64,000 nucleotides of DNA, taken from assembly GCA_903824665.1 (NCBI GenBank), contig CAIJXT010000003.1, positions 124,001-188,000 of the forward strand, in the 5' to 3' direction. This document shows positions 54,983-62,636 of this stretch, piece after piece (position 1 is the stretch's first letter; each line of letters starts with the position of its first letter). The notes beneath the pieces are model-generated. The model searched no databases. It saw nothing but the letters and a program-made list of their open reading frames with translations, and had not been told where the DNA came from. Both the position numbers and the translations under genes were made by a program. The stretch comes from an uncultured Bacteroidota bacterium. GTDB taxonomy: Bacteria > Bacteroidota > Bacteroidia > Chitinophagales > Chitinophagaceae.

Positions 54983-57499
54983 ATGGATGGCAATATTAAA
55001 CCAGTGGTGAACGACCCTGTGAAGCGCCCTGACCCGATGTTGCCTAAAATGGACGAGGCCGCGGGACCGGGCGGAGGAAGTACATTCAATATCAAGTGGC
55101 TGCTTACTACAGTACTGGCTATATGGCCATGGCTGCTGGGCAGCATCATCATTTCGCTCATTGCCGGTAACATTTACCTCAGGTATTATACCCCTATCTA
55201 CAAAGCATCTGCCGAGCTGTTGCTGAATGACTCGAAAAAAGGCGGATCTGCATCTGATGACGTGCTGAGCGCACTGAAGATGAATAAAAATAACATCAAC
55301 ATTGACAATGAGATAGAAATACTGAAGAGCCGAACTACGATGACCAAAATCGTAAACAAGCTCAATCTGAACATAGGTTATTCGATAGAAGGCCGGTTCA
55401 AAAGAACCGAATTATATAATAACAAGCCTTTTGAACTGATAAAGATCGATTCGTTTGACGGACAGTATAGCTGCAAAGTATCTATACTGAATGATAATGA
55501 ATACCTGCTGACCGACTTTGCTGGCAAAAAAATCAGAGGACATTGGGGCGACACAATACAGATGCCGGAAACGGGCAGAATGTCGCTTGTGAAGACAGAT
55601 GTATTCAGTGTATCGAATGGTGAGTATTTTGTAGATCATTCCCCTGCCCTGAATGTGGCGCTGGGCCTGCTGGGCGCGGTGTCTTATAGTATTCCTAATA
55701 AATCGGCAAGTTGTATACAGATCACGATGGTTAACACCATACCCGAGCGGGCTATGGACGTCATCAACAAGTTGATGGAGGTGTATAAAGAAAAGAACGT
55801 TGAGGACAGAACCAGAATAGCAGTGAGTACTATGGCCTTCATTGAAGACCGTATGGAAATACTGGGTAAGGAACTGTCTGAGGTGGAAGAAGATATCGAG
55901 AAATTCAAGCAGGACAACAGTATCGCCGACATGCCTGCTCAGGCTAGTCTTGTAGTAAGTGCAAAGGCCAATACAGCGCAAAAGCTGGAAGAAGCACGGA
56001 TACAGCTGGAAATTATAGGTGCAATCAGCGACCATTTGCAGAAAGTGGATGAAAGGTCGATGACCTTGCCTGCTTCACTGCTGGATAATGCCGGTCTTGC
56101 GGGACTTATGAATCGCTACAACGCGATCACCGAATTGATAGACAAGTCTTTGCTGACCATGACGCCCAACAACCCGACGATCATAACAATGGTGCGGCAA
56201 AAGGCGGAGGTGAAAAAAAGTCTGGCGGCCGCACTCGCATCGTCTAAAAAGGAAATGGAGCTGAAGGTGCAGAATACAGAAAAAGCACTGGGCATGAATA
56301 TCAGGGACATCAGGGATGTACCATCGGTAGAAAGAGAGTACCTGGAATACTCACGTAAACAGGCAATCAAGCAGGATCTGTTCATATTCCTGCTGAAGAA
56401 ACGTGAAGAAACTGCGATCGAAAAATCATCGACTGTGGCTGATGCTATGGTTGTGGACCCTGCGATCACGAACGGTATCATTGCGCCTAATAAGAAGCGT
56501 ATCCTGATGATTTCTTTCCTGATTGGTGCACTCACTCCGTTTGCGGTGATACTGCTGCGTCGCGGACTGAATATCAGGATCATCAGCAAGAGCGACATCT
56601 CTAAAGTTACCACTATACCGATCATCGGTGAGATAGGTAACAATGGCGGTGGCGAAAACGTTGCGGTAAGCAGAAACAGCCGTACCATCATTTCTGAGCA
56701 GTTCCGTGCGTTGCGTACCAACCTCCAATACCTGTTTACAGATAAGAACCAGAAGATTATCATGATCACATCAAGCATGAGTGGTGAGGGCAAATCATTC
56801 ATCGCGATCAATCTGGCGGTGACACTTGCTATGTCTGGTAAGAAAGTGGTGATCGTAGAGCTTGACCTTAGGAAACCCAAGATCTCTAAATTGCTGGGTC
56901 TGAACAATGAAGTAGGCTTCTCGAACTATTCTATCGGCAAGGCTACTTTTGATGAAATACTGATCCCGTCGGGTGTAGACGATAATCTGCTGGTATTGCC
57001 ATCGGGTCCTATACCACCCAACCCTGCGGAGTTGATACTGCTGAAGAGTACGGATGATCTGTTTCAGTACCTGCGTGAGAACTTTGACTATGTAATCGTC
57101 GATACCTCGCCGGTGGGTCTGGTAACGGATGCGCAGTTGCTGAACAAACATGCGGATACCGCGATGTATGTGGTACGTCAGGGTTACACCTACAAACAGC
57201 AGCTGGGTATACCCAACGAACTGTACTATGGCGGCAGGATGCCCAAACTGAACTTTATCCTTAATGACGTTGTTGCCAACCGCGGTTTCGCTTATGGTTA
57301 CGGGTATGAAGAAGGATATGGTTATGGCTATGGTTATGGCTACGGTTATGGTTATGGGTATGGCTACGGATATGGTTATGGTTATGGCTACGGATATGGT
57401 TATGGAACGTACGGAAACGGATATTACCTTGAAGACGAGAAAAAGAAGAAAAAGAAGAGTTCCGGAATCCTGTCTATGTTAAAGTCAAAAAAGAAGTAA
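54983..57499 (+). CDS. BY-kinase with Wzz domain and a (Tyr-Gly)15 tail
   Basis: 838 residues. TM1 lies at about 45-66, a Wzz/periplasmic coiled region to about 500, TM2 near 508-525 (ILMISFLIGALTPFAVILL), then the tyrosine-kinase domain: Walker A MSGEGKSF (Lys604), Walker A' VVIVELDLRKPK, Walker B DYVIVDTSP. The C-terminus holds the autophosphorylated tyrosine cluster: here 15 consecutive Tyr-Gly pairs plus flanking tyrosines, about 21 in all, then a Lys-rich end. The family usually has 5-8 scattered tyrosines, so the cluster is large and unusually regular. Works with the CpsB-type phosphatase and the Wza-like protein to control chain length and export. Confidence 0.92.
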   Translation: MDGNIKPVVNDPVKRPDPMLPKMDEAAGPGGGSTFNIKWLLTTVLAIWPWLLGSIIISLIAGNIYLRYYTPIYKASAELLLNDSKKGGSASDDVLSALKMNKNNINIDNEIEILKSRTTMTKIVNKLNLNIGYSIEGRFKRTELYNNKPFELIKIDSFDGQYSCKVSILNDNEYLLTDFAGKKIRGHWGDTIQMPETGRMSLVKTDVFSVSNGEYFVDHSPALNVALGLLGAVSYSIPNKSASCIQITMVNTIPERAMDVINKLMEVYKEKNVEDRTRIAVSTMAFIEDRMEILGKELSEVEEDIEKFKQDNSIADMPAQASLVVSAKANTAQKLEEARIQLEIIGAISDHLQKVDERSMTLPASLLDNAGLAGLMNRYNAITELIDKSLLTMTPNNPTIITMVRQKAEVKKSLAAALASSKKEMELKVQNTEKALGMNIRDIRDVPSVEREYLEYSRKQAIKQDLFIFLLKKREETAIEKSSTVADAMVVDPAITNGIIAPNKKRILMISFLIGALTPFAVILLRRGLNIRIISKSDISKVTTIPIIGEIGNNGGGENVAVSRNSRTIISEQFRALRTNLQYLFTDKNQKIIMITSSMSGEGKSFIAINLAVTLAMSGKKVVIVELDLRKPKISKLLGLNNEVGFSNYSIGKATFDEILIPSGVDDNLLVLPSGPIPPNPAELILLKSTDDLFQYLRENFDYVIVDTSPVGLVTDAQLLNKHADTAMYVVRQGYTYKQQLGIPNELYYGGRMPKLNFILNDVVANRGFAYGYGYEEGYGYGYGYGYGYGYGYGYGYGYGYGYGYGYGTYGNGYYLEDEKKKKKKSSGILSMLKSKKK
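57317..57406 (+). repeat. Hexanucleotide-type coding repeat (Tyr-Gly)15
   Basis: Fifteen TAT/TAC-GGN units in a row, with three related units just upstream. Synonymous third-base changes interrupt perfect identity, but 6-bp slippage would keep the frame. Confidence 0.85.
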
Positions 57500-57516
57500 C
57501 CTAAAGTAATCAATCT

Positions 57517-58383
57517 ATGACAGATCACGCTACCGATAATGATACCGGTAAATGGGATATTACTATCGCTTCGGCACGCGGACGTCTGAGTATAGACGTG
57601 AAAGAGCTTTGGCGATACCGTGACCTGCTTTCGATGTTTGTAAAGAAGGATATCATCACAGTATACAAACAAACCATACTGGGGCCGATATGGTTTTTGC
57701 TGCAGCCGGTATTTACCACATTCATTTATGTAGTCATATTCGGAAACGTAGCCAAAATATCTACAGGCAGCATTCCACCGGTTCTCTTCTACCTGGGCAG
57801 TGTAACGATGTGGAACTATTTTTCTGAGACGCTCAATGTTACTTCAAAAACTTTCTCAGAAAATGCGTCTGTATTTGGAAAGGTATACTTCCCCCGACTG
57901 ATACTGCCGCTATCTAAAGTAGTATCTGGTCTTGTGAAACTGATGATACAATTCGGGCTGTTTTTGGTTTTCTGGCTGTACTACCTGCTGGTAAAGCATT
58001 CGATAACGCCCAACTGGTACATGCTGAGCTTTCCATTGATTTTGCTTGTACTTGCATTGCTAAGCCTGAGTTTCGGTATCATTATCACGTCACTGACTAC
58101 CAAGTACAGAGACCTTACGTTCCTGATCGCGTTCGGGGTGCAACTGATGATGTATGCGACACCGGTAATCTACCCGATATCCATCGCGTCTCCTGACAAA
58201 CAATTCTGGTTGTGGCTGAACCCGCTCACCTCTTTGTTTGAGGCGTTTAAGTTTTCGTTTCTGGGCGAGGGGGTATTCAGTCTGTACTGGCTGGGATACA
58301 GTGCTGCATTCACGATGGTCATGCTTATGATCGGAGTGTTTATTTTTAATAAAGTTGAAAAGCGTTTTATAGATACTGTATAG
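57517..58383 (+). CDS. Polysaccharide/O-antigen ABC exporter permease (Wzm type)
   Basis: 288 residues, six predicted membrane helices. KELWRYRDLLSMFVKKDI and YKQTILGPIWFLLQPV at the N-terminus and the last helix are typical of ABC-2 polysaccharide permeases. It flips undecaprenyl-linked finished chains across the inner membrane together with the next gene's ATPase; 5 bp separate the two genes. Confidence 0.9.
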   Translation: MTDHATDNDTGKWDITIASARGRLSIDVKELWRYRDLLSMFVKKDIITVYKQTILGPIWFLLQPVFTTFIYVVIFGNVAKISTGSIPPVLFYLGSVTMWNYFSETLNVTSKTFSENASVFGKVYFPRLILPLSKVVSGLVKLMIQFGLFLVFWLYYLLVKHSITPNWYMLSFPLILLVLALLSLSFGIIITSLTTKYRDLTFLIAFGVQLMMYATPVIYPISIASPDKQFWLWLNPLTSLFEAFKFSFLGEGVFSLYWLGYSAAFTMVMLMIGVFIFNKVEKRFIDTV

Positions 58384-58388
58384 CACTC

Positions 58389-59651
58389 ATGAGCAAGGAA
58401 GTAGTTATAAAGGCTGAACATATATCGAAACAGTACCGCCTGGGCCAGGTAGGTACCGGCACGCTGAGTCACGACCTGAAACGGTGGTGGGCGCTGGCAC
58501 GCGGCAAGGAAGACCCCTACCTGAAAGTAGGTGTGGAAAACGACCGTACCCGCAAGGCTACCAGCGAGTATGCATGGGCTGTAAGAGACATCAGCTTTGA
58601 GATATGCCAGGGCGATACGATTGGTATTATTGGTAAGAATGGTGCAGGTAAGTCTACCCTGCTGAAGCTGTTATCGAGGGTAACCAGCCCAACGCAGGGC
58701 GAAATAAAAATAAAGGGAAGAATAGCCTCTCTGCTCGAAGTAGGGACCGGATTTCATCCGGAGCTTACAGGCCGGGAGAATATATACATGAATGGGGCCA
58801 TACTGGGTATGACCAAGAAAGAGATCACCCGGAAATTTGACGAGATTGTTGATTTTGCTGGTGTAGCCATGTATATCGACACACCGGTAAAAAGGTATTC
58901 GTCGGGTATGTATGTGCGGCTTGCATTTGGCGTGGCGGCACACCTGGAGCCGGAGATACTGATCGTAGATGAGGTGCTGGCGGTAGGTGATGCTGAATTT
59001 CAGAAGAAGTGTCTGGGCAAAATGAACGATGTGGCCAGCCATGGCCGCACCATCATCTTTGTTAGTCACAATATGCAGGCAGTGCAGGGACTGTGTAAGT
59101 CTGCGATGTACCTGAAATCGGGTAAGGTTGTAGATATAGGCCCTACAGATAAAGTGATCAACAACTATCTGAGCAGGGAAGTAAAAAACTGTCTGGAAAG
59201 AAAGTGGAACTTGGATGATGATGCCCCGGGCAATGATAAGATAAAGCTGCTATCTGCAGAGATCATACTGGACAGTACGGAAGATGGTGCCGTGATCGAT
59301 GTAAATACGGCATTTGATATACGGTTTGGTTTTCACAACAATGTGGAGAACCAGATGGTGAACCTGAGTTTCTTCCTGTACACGGCATCGGGTATTTGTG
59401 TGTTCAACGTGGGCACAGTGGCCCAACGATTGACAAAGGGGCACCACAGCAGCACGCTGCGGATACCTGCAAAACTGCTAAATGATGATGTGTATACAAT
59501 AAACCTGTTTTTTGTGAAAGATACCGCGTCTGTATTGTACAAGACAGAGGACCTGCTGACATTTGAAGTGGTAGACGGGCAGAGAGATGTGGCGTGGTAC
59601 GGCAAATGGCCCGGAGCGGTGCGCCCGGCACTGGATTTCACGGTAAGCTGA
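58389..59651 (+). CDS. Polysaccharide ABC exporter ATPase with carbohydrate-binding C-domain (Wzt type)
   Basis: 420 residues. Walker A is IGKNGAGKST, the signature sits near RYSSGMYVRLAFGVA, Walker B is ILIVDEVLAVGD and the switch His lies in IFVSHNMQ. Residues about 285-420 are the Wzt C-terminal immunoglobulin-like domain that recognises the capped end of the chain, so the polymer is likely finished with a specific terminal group before export. Confidence 0.92.
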   Translation: MSKEVVIKAEHISKQYRLGQVGTGTLSHDLKRWWALARGKEDPYLKVGVENDRTRKATSEYAWAVRDISFEICQGDTIGIIGKNGAGKSTLLKLLSRVTSPTQGEIKIKGRIASLLEVGTGFHPELTGRENIYMNGAILGMTKKEITRKFDEIVDFAGVAMYIDTPVKRYSSGMYVRLAFGVAAHLEPEILIVDEVLAVGDAEFQKKCLGKMNDVASHGRTIIFVSHNMQAVQGLCKSAMYLKSGKVVDIGPTDKVINNYLSREVKNCLERKWNLDDDAPGNDKIKLLSAEIILDSTEDGAVIDVNTAFDIRFGFHNNVENQMVNLSFFLYTASGICVFNVGTVAQRLTKGHHSSTLRIPAKLLNDDVYTINLFFVKDTASVLYKTEDLLTFEVVDGQRDVAWYGKWPGAVRPALDFTVS

Positions 59652-59710
59652 CCGGAAATATGGCAGAGTAAACACTAAAAAACAAAGAGAACATATAATA
59701 GCTGAAATCT

Positions 59711-60796
59711 ATGATCAACGTAACAAAACCATTCCTGCCACCCTACGAAGAATACCGCCATTATCTGGAAGGCATATGGGAAAGGAACTGGCTTACGAAC
59801 AACGGTCCGCTGGTGAATGACCTGGAACTGAAGCTGAAGGAATACCTGAAAATAAAACATCTGCTGTTTCTGAGCAATGGAACTATTGCACTGCAGATAG
59901 CGATAAAAGCACTGGGATTGAAGGGTGAGATCATCACAACACCATTCAGCTATGTAGCTACTACCAGCAGCATAGTGTGGGAAGGATGCAAACCGGTGTT
60001 TGTGGATATAGACCCCAAAACACTGAATATTGATGCAGCAAAAATAGAGGAACGTATAACGGATAAGACCACCGGTATACTGGCAACCCATGTATATGGC
60101 AACCCATGTGATGTGGAAGCTATAGAAGTGATAGCCAAAAAGCACAATCTGAAGGTGATCTATGACGCGGCCCACGCGTTTGGCGTAACTTATAAAGGGC
60201 GGAGCCTGTTTGAATACGGCGACATCTCTACCGCCAGTTTTCATGCTACCAAAATATTTCACAGTACAGAAGGCGGTGCTGTAATATCCAACGATCCGGA
60301 ACTGATCAAAACTATGTCGCTGTTGCGCAACTTCGGGCACAGCAGCTCTGAGACCTTCGGACCTGCGGGTATCAACGGTAAGAATTCCGAGTTTCATGCT
60401 GCTATGGGTCTTGCTGTGCTCAAGCACATTGATGCACTACTGCTGGCACGTAAAACACAGGCAGCTGCCTACGATAAGGCACTGGCAACACTGAATGTGC
60501 AGCGGCCTGAAATACTGAATGGGGCAGCGTGGAATTATTCTTACTACCCTATTGTGTTTGAAACCGAGGAGCAACTGCTGAAAAGCGTGGAAACACTTAA
60601 CGGTCACTGGATATACCCGCGCAGGTATTTTTACCCCAGCCTGTCTACCCTGGATTATGTGGACAAATACGAAGTGCCAATCTCAGAAAGCATCAGCCGC
60701 CGGTCGTTGTGCCTGCCCATGTACCACTCATTAAAGCAGGAAGATATTGACTTTATTGCCCGGCTTTTGTTGCGGGTTCAAAACAACCCGATATGA
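59711..60796 (+). CDS. DegT/DnrJ/EryC1/StrS PLP-dependent sugar aminotransferase
   Basis: 361 residues. The PLP lysine is in FHATKIFHSTEGG (about residue 181), and the Asp in YDAAHAFG (about 156) contacts the pyridine nitrogen. It transfers an amino group to a keto-sugar nucleotide. In Porphyromonas gingivalis PorR, a related enzyme, is needed for the A-LPS that anchors type IX cargo. Its stop overlaps the next ATG (ATGA). Confidence 0.9.
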   Translation: MINVTKPFLPPYEEYRHYLEGIWERNWLTNNGPLVNDLELKLKEYLKIKHLLFLSNGTIALQIAIKALGLKGEIITTPFSYVATTSSIVWEGCKPVFVDIDPKTLNIDAAKIEERITDKTTGILATHVYGNPCDVEAIEVIAKKHNLKVIYDAAHAFGVTYKGRSLFEYGDISTASFHATKIFHSTEGGAVISNDPELIKTMSLLRNFGHSSSETFGPAGINGKNSEFHAAMGLAVLKHIDALLLARKTQAAAYDKALATLNVQRPEILNGAAWNYSYYPIVFETEEQLLKSVETLNGHWIYPRRYFYPSLSTLDYVDKYEVPISESISRRSLCLPMYHSLKQEDIDFIARLLLRVQNNPI

Positions 60797-61569
60797 GTAT
60801 CGCGATCATGCAGCCCTATGTATTCCCGTACATTGGGTACTTCCAGTTAGTGTTTGCGTCCGATGTATTCGTGTTTTATGACGATGTGAACTTCATTAAC
60901 AGGGGCTGGATACACCGTAACAGAATATTGCTGAACGGCAAGGACCACATGATCACTATTCCGTGCAGAGATGCCAGCCAGAACAAGCTGATAAAAGATA
61001 TTGATACTCTGGACGACCCAAAAGCGATCCAAAAAATTCTGGCAACCATACGTGCTGCCTATGGCAAAGCACCATTTTTTGCCGGTGTATACCCTATTAT
61101 AGAGCAAACGTTGACAGCAATGCGTATGCCTATTCTGCATCCTGAGCCCACATCTGCTTTTCCGATGTTCTCTATGAATGTGGCTGAAAAAAACGCACCA
61201 CCTACTATTGCAGACGTAGCGGTAGAAAGTGTACTGAACATTTGCGCCTACCTGGGTATAAACCGGACTTTTAAGAGAAGTTCGGAACATTATAATAACC
61301 GCGAACTAAAAAAAGCCGACAGATTGATAGATATTTGCCATCTGGAAGGCATAACACACTACATCAACGCCTCGGGCGGGAAAGAGATATATACAAAAGA
61401 ATACTACAACGAAAAGGGTATTCAACTCGATTTTCTGAACGCAAAGTTGTATGAGTATCCGCAATTCGGCAACTCATTCGTACCTTGGCTCTCGATGATA
61501 GACATACTTATGTTTAACCCAAAGGAGGACATCGTCAATAAGATTCTGCCCTCCTATTATCTGGATTAA
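60793..61569 (+). CDS. WbqC-family protein
   Basis: 258 residues. MSIAIMQPYVFPYIGYFQL and DVFVFYDDVNFINRGWIHRN are the WbqC family signature; a late ASGGKEIY (about 196-203) is also conserved. WbqC proteins occur in O-antigen and sugar-modification loci, with no reaction I can state with confidence. Its position between the aminotransferase and a carrier protein makes it a candidate transferase for an acyl or aminoacyl group (inference). Confidence 0.85.
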   Translation: MSIAIMQPYVFPYIGYFQLVFASDVFVFYDDVNFINRGWIHRNRILLNGKDHMITIPCRDASQNKLIKDIDTLDDPKAIQKILATIRAAYGKAPFFAGVYPIIEQTLTAMRMPILHPEPTSAFPMFSMNVAEKNAPPTIADVAVESVLNICAYLGINRTFKRSSEHYNNRELKKADRLIDICHLEGITHYINASGGKEIYTKEYYNEKGIQLDFLNAKLYEYPQFGNSFVPWLSMIDILMFNPKEDIVNKILPSYYLD

Positions 61570-61582
61570 AAAAACAAAACTG

Positions 61583-61810
61583 ATGACATTAGCTGACATT
61601 ATAAAGGAGTCTTTTTCGCTGAAAGAAGCAGACCAGAAAGATGAGGTAGTACTGAATACACTGGAAGAGTGGGAGTCGATGGCGCACATGCTGTTCATCA
61701 CGCGTGTAGAAGAAGTGTTTGGAGTAGAATTTACCGGCGACGACATTTTCGCTATGCAAAGCATAGGTGATATAAAGCGCGTCCTGAGGGAAAAGGGGCA
61801 GACAGTATGA
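61583..61810 (+). CDS. Acyl (or aminoacyl) carrier protein
   Basis: 75 residues, acidic, all-helical. The phosphopantetheine serine is Ser32 in EWESMAHM, replacing the usual D-S-L with E-S-M. As a stand-alone carrier it would hold an activated acid for a sugar-modifying enzyme. Its TGA overlaps the SDR start (ATGA). Confidence 0.88.
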   Translation: MTLADIIKESFSLKEADQKDEVVLNTLEEWESMAHMLFITRVEEVFGVEFTGDDIFAMQSIGDIKRVLREKGQTV

Positions 61811-62556
61811 AACTGAATGAATCAAATATTCTGATAACCGGTGGTGCCAGCGGGCTGGGCAAAACCATGGCCATGCACCTGCAGGGTGTTGCCGCCAATG
61901 TGATTGTGGCCGACAGAAACGCCGAAGGACTGGCGGCGCTGCAGCAGGAATGCCCGGGCATAAAATGTTACCATGCAGATCTTACAGACTATGCAGCGGT
62001 GCAGGAAATGGTAGGCAAAATATTTGCTGAGTTCGGCAAACTGAATGTGCTGGTGAACAATGCCGGTATCATACACAGTGAGCCACTCATCAATATTTTG
62101 CAACGTCCCGATACCAAACACAGTCTGGAAAACTGGCAAAAGACAATTGATGTGAACCTCAATGCGGTTTTCTATGTAACGGTAAATGTAGCCGAGCAGA
62201 TGGTGAAGACACGCAGTAAGGGCGTGATCATCAATATCAGTTCTATATCGTCTTACGGCAATATGGGTCAGTCGGCCTATTCTGCCACCAAGGCCGCGCT
62301 AAATGCACTGACCGTAACATGGAGCAAGGAGCTGGGGATGTTTGGCATAAGATGTGCGGCGATAGCACCGGGATTTATAGATACACCCAGCACACGCGCA
62401 GCACTGACTGAAGCGAAAATAAAATCGTACGAGCAGGCTACCCCTATCAGGCGGATGGGCACAACAGCAGAGTTGCTGCACGGCATCGTGTTTATCATAG
62501 AGAACGACTTTTACAACGGAACGATAATGGACCTAAACGGCGGCCTTTCGCTTTAG
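61807..62556 (+). CDS. Short-chain dehydrogenase/reductase
   Basis: 249 residues. ITGGASGLGKTMA is the NAD(P) loop, NNAG follows at about 86, SSISSYG holds the catalytic Ser and YSATK the Tyr-x-x-x-Lys. FabG-like length. Placed between a carrier protein and an adenylation enzyme, it may reduce a carrier-bound keto group or a sugar ketone. Start fixed by the ATGA overlap. Confidence 0.88.
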   Translation: MKLNESNILITGGASGLGKTMAMHLQGVAANVIVADRNAEGLAALQQECPGIKCYHADLTDYAAVQEMVGKIFAEFGKLNVLVNNAGIIHSEPLINILQRPDTKHSLENWQKTIDVNLNAVFYVTVNVAEQMVKTRSKGVIINISSISSYGNMGQSAYSATKAALNALTVTWSKELGMFGIRCAAIAPGFIDTPSTRAALTEAKIKSYEQATPIRRMGTTAELLHGIVFIIENDFYNGTIMDLNGGLSL

Positions 62557-62636
62557 GTCCAAAAACGGTGACCAACGGTTTGTAAAACAGTGTTTTGGGG
62601 TACGGCGAAAACGAAATAAAGGAAAGAAATATAACA

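Noticed and set aside
56116..56907. 263-codon minus-strand frame
   Set aside because: Antisense to the kinase domain of the BY-kinase, which has all its motifs.
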